A stretch of DNA of 64,000 bases from Marinospirillum alkaliphilum DSM 21637 (GTDB lineage Bacteria > Pseudomonadota > Gammaproteobacteria > Pseudomonadales > Halomonadaceae): positions 1-64,000 of the forward strand of contig NZ_FPJW01000009.1 of the NCBI RefSeq assembly GCF_900119735.1, read 5' to 3'. Below, one piece after another: positions 8,151 through 18,300 of this stretch (its first letter is position 1; each line of letters starts with the position of its first letter). The notes beneath the pieces are model-generated. The model was given only the letters and a program-made list of their open reading frames with translations, had not been told where the DNA came from and made no database searches. Made by a program: the position numbers and the translations under genes.

Positions 8151-8310
8151 GACTGCTCCCGAAGCCTTTTGATGCAGCTGATTATGCACATTGTTCCAGA
8201 TATGGGACAGCCATTCTCACTTTACCCATCTAATACTTTGCATCAATCAACCGTAGAATGGCTTCATCGTAAACAAAGCAACCTTCAACCCCTTCTCATG
8301 AGGTGTTTTT
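8151..8310. promoter_or_regulatory. divergent promoter region between the LysR gene and azoR
   Basis: 160 bp with no gene. It contains an imperfect dyad around 8190-8210 (TTGTTCC..GGGACAG) of the T-N11-A style used by LysR proteins, and a TAATAC -10-like hexamer near 8232. The roles are inferred only from layout. Confidence 0.4.
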
Positions 8311-8922
8311 ATGAATATTCTTCAGATTGATGCAGGACTTTTTGCTGAACAATCCGTTAGCCGTAACCTGAGCAAAAAAATTGTCACTCGCCTGCAAGAG
8401 CAAAACCCCGGCGCACAAGTCATCTTGCGTGACCTGATTGCCAGCCCGATCAACCACCTGGATGGTGAAATTCTTATGGCTGGCGGCACTGAAGCAGCTA
8501 ACCGCTCCGAGCGTCAGCAAGCAGAACTGGCCATCACCGAAACTCTGCTGGATGAAGTGTTTAATGCCGACGTGCTGGTCATTGGTGCACCACTGTATAA
8601 CTTCAGTATTCCATCACAACTGAAAGCCTGGGTGGATCGTATTGCACAGGCAGGACGCACTTTCCGTTATACCGAAAACGGCCCGGAAGGTCTGTTAAAA
8701 GGCAAACGTGTTGTTATTGCCTCGGCTCGTGGTGGTGTTTATTCCACAGGCCCAGCCACAGCTATGGAACATCAGGAAAGTTACCTGAAAACCCTGTTGG
8801 GCTTTATTGGCATTACCGACATCACCATCATTCGTGCCGAGGGTGTGAACATGGGTGACGAAAAACGCGCCCAGGCCATTAATGCTGCCGATGTGGAAAT
8901 TGCCGAACTGGCAGAAGCTTAA
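8311..8922 (+). CDS. azoR: FMN-dependent NADH azoreductase
   Basis: A 203-residue flavodoxin-fold protein close to E. coli AzoR in length and motifs: MNILQIDAG start, SVSRNLS phosphate-binding loop, IGAPLYNFSIPSQLKAWVDRI (FMN ring contacts), and ASARGGVYS near the active site. It reduces azo compounds and quinones with NADH in a homodimer and helps against quinone stress. GAGG with suitable spacing (8299-8302) precedes the ATG. It diverges from a LysR gene that likely controls it. It converges with the GTPase gene 6 bp downstream with no obvious terminator. Confidence 0.93.
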   Translation: MNILQIDAGLFAEQSVSRNLSKKIVTRLQEQNPGAQVILRDLIASPINHLDGEILMAGGTEAANRSERQQAELAITETLLDEVFNADVLVIGAPLYNFSIPSQLKAWVDRIAQAGRTFRYTENGPEGLLKGKRVVIASARGGVYSTGPATAMEHQESYLKTLLGFIGITDITIIRAEGVNMGDEKRAQAINAADVEIAELAEA

Positions 8923-8928
8923 TCCGGT

Positions 8929-9978
8929 TTAGTCAAACAGTGTTGCTGGTGCTGGTTTATAAGTCATCGCCAGCAGCTGCTGTTGCAGTGCAGCCGCATC
9001 CAGCGGCTGTTCACTGATCAGCTCCAGCCGGGAATCGCGCCGATAAGCCACCGGCTGCACCACCAGTTCTGACCCTACCTTGCTAAAACTGCGCCAGGTT
9101 TTACTGCCCACCCGGAACACCCCTTTCAGGCGTAACAGGTCTTTTTGTTGATCCACCCACTGATATAAACAATCTTCATCAAAGGCATCATCCCGATGAA
9201 ACACCCAGCCCACTGAATAAGCACCCAGCCCATCACCCTGCTGGCAAACCGGCTGTCCCGGTTGCGGCATAGCCAGAAATGGCAAGGTCACTCCACCCTG
9301 ACGAATCAGGCTGCCTGTTGTTTCATGCCCAATGACCTGTTTCTGTTCCCGGCTGGCAGCAATCAGCTGCACAGCAGAATCCAGCACACTCAAGGGTAAC
9401 TGCCCCTGCTGGCAAGTCAGCACCGCCAGTTTGGGTGGAAACAACTGCCCTGCCTGTTGTACTGCCAATGCGGTTTGTTCCGGTGTCGCCAGATCACTTT
9501 TGTTAAAAACCAGAATATCAGCCAGCGAAATCTGATCCTGAAAGGTTTCATGTGCCATTACACGCGGGTCATCCAGCTGGCGGGCATCCACAAGGGTGAT
9601 CACCGGATGAAGTTCCAGCACTTCGTTAAACTGCTCACCCTGTAACAGATCCAGAATACCTGCTGGATGCCCCAGCCCGGTTGGCTCGATAAACAACCGA
9701 TCCGGTTTAAAACGTTGTAGCAGATTAACCAGTGTTACCGACAGGGTCAGCCCTAGTGCACAACAGATGCATCCACCGGGAATTTCTTTCACCTGAATAC
9801 CATCACCGGCATCCAGCAGGCTGGCATCCACCCCGATCTGCCCGAATTCATTCACCACTAGCGCCCAACGTTCTCCCTCTGGTTTTTGTGCCATCAGGTG
9901 ATTGATTGCGGTGGTTTTACCAACCCCCAGAAAACCGGTGATCAGGTGGACAGGAATCCTTTTTGCGGGGTTACTCAT
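8929..9978 (-). CDS. COG0523/CobW-family G3E GTPase (putative metallochaperone)
   Basis: A 349-residue protein with Walker A GFLGVGKTT (residues 14-22), the metal-binding GGCICC motif (about 68-73) that defines COG0523, a Walker-B-like LFIEPTGLGHP, the G4 motif NKSD, and a C-terminal CobW_C domain. Relatives insert or deliver Zn, Co or Ni in the cytoplasm using GTP. No zinc-regulated site (Zur box) was recognised and the neighbours do not reveal the metal. The ATG overlaps the ogt stop by 4 bp, so the pair is translationally coupled. Confidence 0.9.
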   Translation of the reverse strand: MSNPAKRIPVHLITGFLGVGKTTAINHLMAQKPEGERWALVVNEFGQIGVDASLLDAGDGIQVKEIPGGCICCALGLTLSVTLVNLLQRFKPDRLFIEPTGLGHPAGILDLLQGEQFNEVLELHPVITLVDARQLDDPRVMAHETFQDQISLADILVFNKSDLATPEQTALAVQQAGQLFPPKLAVLTCQQGQLPLSVLDSAVQLIAASREQKQVIGHETTGSLIRQGGVTLPFLAMPQPGQPVCQQGDGLGAYSVGWVFHRDDAFDEDCLYQWVDQQKDLLRLKGVFRVGSKTWRSFSKVGSELVVQPVAYRRDSRLELISEQPLDAAALQQQLLAMTYKPAPATLFD

Positions 9979-10499
9979 AAGGCTTTTTCCCGCTCCAACA
10001 ATTGCTGTTTCATTTTTAATCCAAAAGCATATCCACCCAGACTGCCGTCAGAGCGTAATACCCGGTGGCAAGGCACCAGAAAAGGAATGGGGTTGGCACC
10101 ACAGGCCGTACCCACGGCGCGAATGGCGCGGGGTTTGCCTATACTGGCCGCGATCTGGGCATAACTGCGGGTTTGTCCGCGCGGGATTTGCAGCAAAGCC
10201 TGCCATACCTGCAATTGAAAGGGTGTGCCCTGCAGATCCAACGGCAAGTCGGCAATCAAACGGGGATTCACCCAGGCTTCACTGATCCGCTGCGACCAGC
10301 TGATCCGCTGAGCAGCAGTGAGTGGAGCAACACCTGCAGCAGCAAACCGGGCAAGCTGTTCAGAAAAATCTTCATCACTCAGTACCGGCTCCAGCGCCAC
10401 CAGCCCTAGCTGACTGATCAGAATCACCGAGTTGCAATGTCCCGTCTGATATTCAGTCCAACCCAGCAAAGAACCTTTTAACAACGCTTGATGGATCAT
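9975..10499 (-). CDS. ogt: methylated-DNA--protein-cysteine methyltransferase
   Basis: A 174-residue protein with the C-terminal alkyltransferase domain: RAVGTACGANPIPFLVPCHRV, where the Cys in PCHRV accepts the methyl group from O6-methylguanine or O4-methylthymine, and the helix QVWQALLQIPRGQTRSYAQIA as DNA-recognition helix. Suicide DNA repair in the cytoplasm. The N-terminal ~80 residues resemble the Ada_C N-domain (pseudo-RNase H-like) rather than the Cys-rich Ada regulator, so this is a stand-alone enzyme. It overlaps the GTPase gene by 4 bp. A long spacer separates it from mmsA. Confidence 0.9.
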   Translation of the reverse strand: MIHQALLKGSLLGWTEYQTGHCNSVILISQLGLVALEPVLSDEDFSEQLARFAAAGVAPLTAAQRISWSQRISEAWVNPRLIADLPLDLQGTPFQLQVWQALLQIPRGQTRSYAQIAASIGKPRAIRAVGTACGANPIPFLVPCHRVLRSDGSLGGYAFGLKMKQQLLEREKAL

Positions 10500-10542
10500 T
10501 ACTTAACCCTGTTCAGCAGAAGATGTTGCCGGGATTATAACC

Positions 10543-10569
10543 CACAAAAAACCCCGCCGAGGCGGGGTC
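10543..10569 (-). terminator. rho-independent terminator of mmsA
   Basis: ACCCCGCC/GGCGGGGT stem with a 2-nt loop. On the minus strand it is followed by TTTTTT, just past the mmsA stop. Confidence 0.92.
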
Positions 10570-10612
10570 AAGGATGGCAGAGCGTGAAACTCTTTTGTAC
10601 CTGATGAATTGA

Positions 10613-12112
10613 TTACTTCATCGAGATGGTGGTATTCACACCGGCAGACACGCTGTCCGGCTCAAACCAGCGCTCGGTGACAGTCTTGCTGTGCGTCCAG
10701 AACTTCACCGCCTCTTTACCGTTGGGACCCAATGGACCCAGGCGGGAAGCACGCGAACCAGTGAAGCTGAAGTAGGCCACCGGAACCGGGATCGGCATGT
10801 TGATACCCACCTGACCCACATCAATTTCATTCTGGAACTTGTGTGCGGCCCAACCGGAAGCGGTGAAGATCGAAGTACCATTGCCGTTTTCGTTGGCGTT
10901 GATGAAGGCAATGGCTTCATCCAGGGTATCCACTTCCACCACACACAGCACCGGACCAAAAATCTCCTGGCTGTAGATGTTCATTTCCGGAGTGACCTTG
11001 GTGAATACGGTTGGGCCCACAAAGTTGCCCTTCTCGTACCCTTCCACCACACAGTTGCGGCCATCCAGCGCCAGGGTTGCACCCTGCTCCACACCGGAAT
11101 CGATCAAGCGGATAATGCGCTCTTTGGCCTGAGGAGAAACCACCGGGCATACATCGGCTTTTACATTGGTGCCGGGGCCCACAATCATCTTTTTGGAGCG
11201 TTCAACAATGTCATCCACCCACTGACGTGCTTCACCCACCAGCACCACCACCGGGTTGGCCATGCAACGCTGACCTGCTGCACCAAAGGCTGAGCCGATC
11301 AGGGCATCAATCGCCTGGTTTTTGTTGGCATCCGGCAGGATCACACAGTGGTTTTTGGCACCCATCATGCACTGGGCGCGTTTACCGGCATTGCTGGCCA
11401 TCTGGTAAACCTGTTCACCCACATGGCTGGAACCAATGAAGGACACCGCCTTGATGTGTTCATGCTGACACAGGCGTGCAGCCACTTCCGGACCACCGTG
11501 CACCACGTTCAGCACACCCGGTGGCAGACCGGCTTCGTGGGCCAGCTCAACCAGACGCAGGGTCGAAGTCGGATCTTGCTCAGAAGGCTTGAGTACAAAG
11601 GTGTTACCGGTTGCCACGGCAATCGGGAACATGAAACAGGGCAGCATCACCGGGAAGTTGAATGCTGTGATACCGGCACCCACACCCAGTGGCTGCTTCA
11701 GGGTGTATACGTTAACACCGGTGGCAACGTTTTCAGCCAACTCACTCAGCTGCAGCGTCGGAATGGAGCAGGCATGTTCAATCACTTCCAGACCACGACC
11801 CACTTCACCCTCGGCATCTGGCAGGGTTTTGCCGTGTTCTTCGGTGATCAGTGCTGCCAGCTCTTTCACGTTTTCACGCACCAGTTGCTGGAACTTCAGC
11901 ATGATGCGCATGCGCGCACCCAGTGAGGTGTTGCGCCAGGTTTTGTAAGCTTCGTTGGCATTGTTGATGGCTGCATCCACTTCGTCCAGGGTACAGAAGG
12001 GCACACGAGCAACCACTTCCTGTGTGGCCGGGTTCAGCACATCGCGCCAGTCAGTGGATTTGGAGATGACTTTTTCGCCACCGATGATCATGGGGGTTTG
12101 ACGCACAGTCAT
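10613..12112 (-). CDS. mmsA: methylmalonate-semialdehyde dehydrogenase (CoA-acylating)
   Basis: A 499-residue ALDH-superfamily enzyme that oxidises methylmalonate or malonate semialdehyde to propionyl- or acetyl-CoA with NAD and CoA (valine, thymine and inositol breakdown). It shows the MMSDH signature: active-site Cys in GAAGQRCMAN, NAD-binding AFNFPVMLPCFMFPIAVATGN, and KNHCVILPDAN; the length is normal (about 500). The catalytic Glu of most ALDHs is replaced, as is typical of MMSDH. It stands alone without mmsB, divergent from a LysR gene, with its own terminator. Start ATG at 12112 gives the expected N-terminus. Confidence 0.95.
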   Translation of the reverse strand: MTVRQTPMIIGGEKVISKSTDWRDVLNPATQEVVARVPFCTLDEVDAAINNANEAYKTWRNTSLGARMRIMLKFQQLVRENVKELAALITEEHGKTLPDAEGEVGRGLEVIEHACSIPTLQLSELAENVATGVNVYTLKQPLGVGAGITAFNFPVMLPCFMFPIAVATGNTFVLKPSEQDPTSTLRLVELAHEAGLPPGVLNVVHGGPEVAARLCQHEHIKAVSFIGSSHVGEQVYQMASNAGKRAQCMMGAKNHCVILPDANKNQAIDALIGSAFGAAGQRCMANPVVVLVGEARQWVDDIVERSKKMIVGPGTNVKADVCPVVSPQAKERIIRLIDSGVEQGATLALDGRNCVVEGYEKGNFVGPTVFTKVTPEMNIYSQEIFGPVLCVVEVDTLDEAIAFINANENGNGTSIFTASGWAAHKFQNEIDVGQVGINMPIPVPVAYFSFTGSRASRLGPLGPNGKEAVKFWTHSKTVTERWFEPDSVSAGVNTTISMK

Positions 12113-12183
12113 GGCTTACCTCGTTGTCTGGTGTTGTTGTTATGTTTTGCAGGGTGTTTGCATGTTAGACACCAGACTGCACG

Positions 12184-12229
12184 CTTGACAAGGTGTAAGG
12201 ATGCAAGGCAGCCTTGCAAAAATGCAAGG
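12184..12229 (+). promoter_or_regulatory. palindromic operator candidate between mmsA and its LysR regulator
   Basis: TGCAAGGC-A-GCCTTGCA at 12202-12218 is a perfect 8-bp inverted repeat. A third half-site TGCAAGG lies at 12223-12229 and a related CTTGACAAGG at 12184-12193. Several copies of one half-site in a divergent region are typical of LysR recognition and activation sites. Confidence 0.65.
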
Positions 12230-12258
12230 TATCAGATCAACAGCACAAGGAGGCCGGA

Positions 12259-13164
12259 ATGGACTGGGAAGATGTACGGATTTTTCTGGAAGTGGCACGC
12301 ACCGAAAAACTCAGTGAAGCGGCCAAACGCTTGCGCATCAATGCCTCCACCATTTCTCGTCGTCTGCATCGACTGGAAGCCGGACTGGAAGTACAGCTGT
12401 TTGAGCGTGGACCGGAAGGCCATCAGCTGACCAGTCAGGGCCAGTTATTGCTGGCCACTGCCCGCAAGATGGAGCAACAGGCCTTAACTGCCGGTGAAAT
12501 TCTGCAAGGGCTGGGAGAAGAGCGCATCGGTTCCGTGCGAATCGGCTCCACCGAAGGTTTCGGCAGCTTTTTCATTGCCCCGAAATTGACTGAGTTCTGT
12601 CGTTTGCATCCGCGCCTGGTGGTTGAACTCTTACCCATGCCGCGTTTTGTCAAACTCACTCGCCATGAAGCCGATATGGCCGTCAGTATCGAACGACCGC
12701 GACATACCAGCCTGGTGGTCACCAAGCTCTGTGATTACCGCCTGCAGCTCTACGCCACTCAGGCTTATCTGGATCAGGCACCAGCGCTGGAAACACTGGA
12801 AGACCTCAACCATCATCGGCTGATTGGCTACATTGATGAACTGATGTTCACCGACCAGCTCAACTACATGGATCGGCTGCTGCCGGATGCCCAACCCGCT
12901 TTTCGCAGCACCAGCGTGGTGGCTCAATACACCATGGCTCGCGCCGGGCTGGGTGTTGCCATCCTGCCCTGCTTTCTGGCTCAGGAAGCACCGGAGCTGC
13001 AAGCCCTGCTGCCGGATCAGTTGGGTCTGACCCGCAGCTTCTGGCTGGCAGCCCAACCCGAACGCAAACGCCTGGCGAGGGTAGAAGCGGTATGGCAGGA
13101 ACTCAAACGCCTGGCTGAGGTTCACCGGGGTTTGCTGCTGGGTGAACCCGAATCGCATCAATAA
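12259..13164 (+). CDS. LysR-family regulator, divergent from mmsA
   Basis: A 301-residue LysR protein with winged helix-turn-helix at residues ~5-62 (FLEVARTEKLSEAAKRLRINASTISRRLHRLE) and an effector-binding domain from ~90. AAGGAGG at 12247-12253 decides the ATG at 12259. Position and the palindrome just upstream suggest it controls mmsA, probably by sensing a semialdehyde or acyl-CoA-pathway metabolite. Pseudomonas controls mmsAB with an AraC-type MmsR, so a LysR here would be a different arrangement. Its last 7 bp overlap the end of the convergent TpsB gene. Confidence 0.88.
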   Translation: MDWEDVRIFLEVARTEKLSEAAKRLRINASTISRRLHRLEAGLEVQLFERGPEGHQLTSQGQLLLATARKMEQQALTAGEILQGLGEERIGSVRIGSTEGFGSFFIAPKLTEFCRLHPRLVVELLPMPRFVKLTRHEADMAVSIERPRHTSLVVTKLCDYRLQLYATQAYLDQAPALETLEDLNHHRLIGYIDELMFTDQLNYMDRLLPDAQPAFRSTSVVAQYTMARAGLGVAILPCFLAQEAPELQALLPDQLGLTRSFWLAAQPERKRLARVEAVWQELKRLAEVHRGLLLGEPESHQ

Positions 13165-15302
13165 CGCGCCAGAATTCGCTCGGAGACGATCAACCAGCCA
13201 GCATAAGGGTTATGTTCCAATACCAGCTCCTTACGCACGCGGCTGGAATAGCGATTGGATTCATAACCTTGGTCAAATGTTGCAATCGCCCGCTGATCAC
13301 CTTCAAACACCACTTCCAGGTTCTTCAATTCCAGCTCGATAAAATCGGGTTGAGACAGGCGCACATAACGTTGCCTTTCCCATCGAGCAGGATCCAAACC
13401 GTCAGCAGAGCGAAAGGTCTCTGCATAAAGGATCAGATAACCAGCGGGGTCACGGTCACGCCAGGCATTGGCCCAGGCATCCAGTGAAAACAACACACCC
13501 GCCAGAAGAACAGCCTGCTGATCCATCTCTGGTCGATCAGCATCCGCCACCTCAATCGCATCAACTGCAGGAGCAGAGACAACTTCAGGCAATAACGGCC
13601 GCTCCGTCATACGCTCCTGCCAGGGCGTCACAGGTGCTGCAAACTGGTAAGTGGTCGAAAACCAGAAGTGGGGGTTTCGGTCCTTGCCCTCAGCCTCTGC
13701 CTCTCCGCCGCTGATACGCCAGGCCAGTGAGGTATCAAAGCTCCAGCGCCCCTGACTGAAACGTACACCCGGACCAGCTCCAGACAAATGACGACTCGGA
13801 TCACCCGAACTGGCTGTAGGACTTGCATTCACACGCACACCACCGGCATCAACAAACAGGTAGGGTGTCCATTGTTCAGTCAGGCTGTAACGCAGCTCGG
13901 ACTGAACGAACCAACCCAGATCACCGGCGGCCTCACCCGAAGGGTAAGCACGCACAGCGTTGGCGCCGCCCAGAGAGAAGCCTTCCGAGGAGTCCAGATT
14001 AGCACTGGTCCATTGGCTGGCCAGACGTCCAAACAGGCTATAACGCTCATCAATACGTTGCAGCCTGGCCAATTCCAGATTGACCTTGTGAAACAAACCA
14101 GCAGTATTCAGTGAGTCCACATCAGCAGCATCCAGCATCAGATAACCAGGCGTCCAACTCAGACTGCCATAAAACAGGCCTCCTCCACCCCAGGCATCAC
14201 GGCGATCAAACTGTAACGTCAGTGGCAAGGCATGGCTGCTTTTTTCATCATTTCCCAGCGAGGGAATATAAGTGTCCAGCGCCTTGTACTGATAACCACC
14301 CGACAACAGCAAGTTGGATTGCTGACTGCGATGCAGTGGATAAGTCAGTGTCACCCCAAACACATCCGCCTGACCACGGATGCCGCTGGAAGCCAGCTCA
14401 CGCCCCAGCTCATAATCTGTTCGCACTGCACTGACCTGGCCACGCAAACCGGACACCCCCAGCGGCCTTGACCAACTCAGGCGACCCAGCCACAAGCCCT
14501 CTTCGGTGTACATGCCTCGCAAGGCCAGCTCATCACCCATCACCAACAGACGATTGGTGCGTATCTCTGCATGAGTTCGCCAGTTACCGGTATAACGGTT
14601 ACCATGGTTATCCAGCCCCAGCTCCAGATGATACCGAGGCTCATCCAGCGCCCTCACTACCAGATCACCTTCACCACGCTGCTGCCCCGGCCGCATGATT
14701 GGAGCCACACGACTGCCCGGCAGATCACTCATCAACAGTATGGATCGTTCCATCTGTGCTGCATCAATCAGTTCGCCCGGCTGCAGCGGTGCAAGATAGG
14801 GTGTTAAACCTTCCACCTGTTCCGGATCACCTTCTACCTTGACTTGCCCATAACGCCCTTCCAGCACATGGATCTGCAATACACCACCATCAGCCACTTC
14901 CTGAGGCGGCAAATAAGCACGTGCAAAGGGGTAGCCCTGACGACGGTAATGCTCACTGATCCGATTCGCCAGGGACTGCAAACCAGCCAGATCCAGAGAC
15001 TGCCCCAAGGCATTCGCCAGCAGAACCAACAACTCCTCATCACTGAAACGCGTGTTACCTGAAAAAGCCACACCGCCGAGTAACAGTTGATCACCACCCG
15101 GCGGAAACTCGGTCAGGGGTGCCGCTTCAATAGCCAGGCCGGTATCATGCTCTGGCAGAGGAGTCACCACCGGTGCAGGCAACTGCTGCAATACACGGCC
15201 GGTATCCGGTGTCGTCTGTGCCTGCGCAATACCTGCTGCCAACAAGGTCAAAGGGAAAAAGCTGACAACCAGCGGTTTGATGCAAGCATTCAACTTATTC
15301 AT
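13158..15302 (-). CDS. TpsB outer-membrane transporter (ShlB/FhaC family) with an extra C-terminal domain
   Basis: A 714-residue two-partner-secretion transporter. Signal peptide 1-29, then a POTRA_2 domain (~62-140, QLLLGGVAFSGNTRFSDEELLVLL), then a 16-strand ShlB-type barrel (~190-560) ending FWFSTTYQF. It would translocate the adjacent TpsA protein across the outer membrane. Family members normally end at the barrel; here ~147 more residues follow. The last ~115 (DAWANAWRDRDPAGYLILYA through GWLIVSERILARY) resemble an NTF2-like/Cds6 C-terminal fold and should sit in the periplasm. The ATG at 15302 (second of ATGATG) overlaps the TpsA stop, with AGG nearby; 15305 is the alternative start. 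It ends 7 bp inside the convergent LysR gene. Confidence 0.9.
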   Translation of the reverse strand: MNKLNACIKPLVVSFFPLTLLAAGIAQAQTTPDTGRVLQQLPAPVVTPLPEHDTGLAIEAAPLTEFPPGGDQLLLGGVAFSGNTRFSDEELLVLLANALGQSLDLAGLQSLANRISEHYRRQGYPFARAYLPPQEVADGGVLQIHVLEGRYGQVKVEGDPEQVEGLTPYLAPLQPGELIDAAQMERSILLMSDLPGSRVAPIMRPGQQRGEGDLVVRALDEPRYHLELGLDNHGNRYTGNWRTHAEIRTNRLLVMGDELALRGMYTEEGLWLGRLSWSRPLGVSGLRGQVSAVRTDYELGRELASSGIRGQADVFGVTLTYPLHRSQQSNLLLSGGYQYKALDTYIPSLGNDEKSSHALPLTLQFDRRDAWGGGGLFYGSLSWTPGYLMLDAADVDSLNTAGLFHKVNLELARLQRIDERYSLFGRLASQWTSANLDSSEGFSLGGANAVRAYPSGEAAGDLGWFVQSELRYSLTEQWTPYLFVDAGGVRVNASPTASSGDPSRHLSGAGPGVRFSQGRWSFDTSLAWRISGGEAEAEGKDRNPHFWFSTTYQFAAPVTPWQERMTERPLLPEVVSAPAVDAIEVADADRPEMDQQAVLLAGVLFSLDAWANAWRDRDPAGYLILYAETFRSADGLDPARWERQRYVRLSQPDFIELELKNLEVVFEGDQRAIATFDQGYESNRYSSRVRKELVLEHNPYAGWLIVSERILARY

Positions 15303-18300
15303 CATCACCGCCTTCTGCTGCATTCACACCACCATCAACCAGAAAAACGCGCTGCTGACCAGGCTGACGCGCCTGAGCCAGCAAAATACGATCCAGATCC
15401 GCACTGCTGATTTCTTCAGCAACCAGCTCGCGAGTATTCACCTCCACCACTTCCATGGTGCCGACGCGTTGATCCACCACGCGGCGAATACCAGCTGGCA
15501 TTTCACCACCACGTTGAGTGGTCAGCATCACAGCCTGATCCAGACCTGATCCACCTGGATTTAACTGAAGACGCTGATCAGAGGAAAGGGTGCCAGCAGG
15601 CTGGTTCACCTGACTGACCAAGGTACGCGTGGTTTCAAGCGGTTGCGTTGGCACTTCAACGGCTGATGTTTCTGGTTCAGAGGGTGTTGTTTCTGGTTCA
15701 GAAGGTGGTGATGGCGGCGGTGTCACCGGTGGAGCTGCGATAATCTGCAAAGTGCCATCTGCAAATGCAACAGCATATCCCAGCCCATTGCTCAAACCGC
15801 CTGGCGTCAAGACATAACTGCCTTCTTCTGTAGCTCCCTGGCTGTCACCCGAATACACCAGCGCACCCGTCAGAACCGACTCAGCATCACCATTAACCAA
15901 CCCGGTTATATCAACACCATTGCCGCCTGAATAAGGTGTTGCGTCTGTGATTTTGTTGTCATCCCGGGCCGTAACCGTAACAGTCGGCTGTTCACGGTAA
16001 ATGGCATAAAGGCCCGAGCTGCCCAGGGCTGTAGTGTATTGAGTCGTTGTAGCATTACTGTTATAGCGGAAATTGCCCGAACCAGAACCCACCAGATCCG
16101 TGACACCACTGCTGCCAGCCACACTGCCGGTATAAAGCACAGCGCGTCCGCCAGCACCGGTGGTGATGTTGCCACTCTGATGGATGATATTACCGTCGCT
16201 GGCTGCTCCAGCTGCAACACTCCGCCCTGCATTCAGGATAATGGCGTCACTGGCTGTAGAACCAGACAAGAGATTGCCTTTAATGGTCAGATCACCGGTT
16301 TGAGTCGCAATATCCATTTTCCCGCTGGTGGTGATATCACCTAACTCAAGAGCGCCACTGTTCGTGAAACTCACACTGCCTGTGTTTGCAGCCAGTAGTC
16401 TGACATTATTTTCGGTGCTTTGAAGGGTATAGTTAACGCCAGAACCGAGCAAATTCAGCGTATTGGCGGTGATAGCCCCTTCAAAATTTATGAAAGTATT
16501 GGAATTGAGTGTAATGTCACCCGTAAAAGCATTGATACCATCATAACCAATACTATTGGTGCTATTACCTGGGTGGACATTAATCCCCGCAACATTAGGA
16601 TTCGCTGAAAATCCATTCAGAAAAATATTTCCGCTTTGCGAGACGATGTTTTCCTGACTTTCACCAAAAAAATAGATACCGCCATACTGCCCATCATAGC
16701 CTGTGCTATTCAGGCGTCCGGTGATATTGATATCACCAGAATCAGAACGTATTTCCAATAAACTATCTGGATTATTCCAACCATAAAGCCCGACGCCGGC
16801 TCCATGCGTATCTTTTGCAAAAGCGGTTTCGCCGATAATAATAATATTGCCACCCGTTGACGCAATGGAAGATGTCAGATTATTCTGACGAGTGATCATC
16901 AATAGCCCATAATTCCAACTGGCATTGGTACTACTACCCTCCTGAATAGCCGATATATGGATGTCACCATCACCTGAGCTGATTTCAGACTTACTGAACA
17001 GTATGCCGACATACCCCTGCATGCCGGTGGCGCTCTGGTTCAAGCTCTTACCGTAGAGCGCAACATCGCCCCCTGCTGTAACCAGTGTTGCGTCGGAAAG
17101 GGTAATACCATTCTTGAGCTGACGTGCAGCATCGGTATAAACATGGTGTGTTGTGCCCGCCATGGCATAACCATCACCTACTGTCAGTCCGTTCCAGGTA
17201 ATAGAGCCAGAACCACCGCCCATCCAGAGATGGCCACCATGGGTGGTGATGGAGGAGCCATTCATCAGATAAATCGAGCCTGCCCCTGAACCATCCGCAT
17301 CGGCCCAGAAAACCAGTGAAGCATCTTCACCGGATGCACCGGTCAGGCTGGAGCTGGCATTCATGGTGATATCACCAGCGGTTTTTAATGTCAGATTGTC
17401 ACGATAGGTCGTCGAACCGCCAACCGTGATATTACCGGCTGTTTCACTACCAATAATGATATTGGAGAAGCCGTTAACAAAGTTGGTATCAAGATAGCTG
17501 GATGCCAACTGCAAGCTCCCCGCTGCACCACCGATACCAATGCCCGTGGACGTGCTCAGTGGTTTAACCACCAGATGTCCTGTCGAGGCAAGTCTTTGAT
17601 TGCTGGATATAGTGAGGGTATCAGCGATGATTGTTATATCACCACCTTCTGTACTTTGGATCAGGTTGTTTACATTTCCTGAGTTTAGATTCACGCCCTC
17701 CGAGCTTCCATGCAAACCTGCCGTACCCTGCAGGGTGATTTCACCACTGGCTGTAGTCAACCTGCCACCGTCGAGCCTGATACCATCGTTATCTGTATTA
17801 GCAGTTATAGCACTGTTGCCCCCACCTATACCTATCAGGGTGATATTGCCAGCTCCACTTGCATTGAGATGAGAGTTTGCATCCATGCGAATGCCATGAT
17901 TCCCACCTCCATTATCCCCCGCACTTTGTCCACCACCTTGACCTTCAATATGGATATCACCTGTTGCATTCATGGTGGTATTTTCAATCCCAACGCCCCA
18001 GTTACCACGATTGGTATCCCCTGCTGTCGCAGCGTTTGACGAGCCGATACCATGAATGGTGATGTTATTGGCGGTGATGGTGTTACCACCATTAAAGCGA
18101 GTCCCTATTCCAAATCGATAATTGGTTTGGGCACTTTTTCCTGACATATAAAGGTCACCACCACCGGTGCTGATAGTAGATCCTAATATATTAATACCCG
18201 AATATCGCTCCGTAATAACTGGACTAAGTGTGGCTGGAGTATTTAAAAATGCGGCATAAGAATTTCCCACATTCAAACCATTCCATACAGTACTCCCACT

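Noticed and set aside
11348-11926. Open frame opposite mmsA
   Set aside because: Mirror of a conserved ALDH gene; the peptide is low-complexity and lacks a ribosome site.
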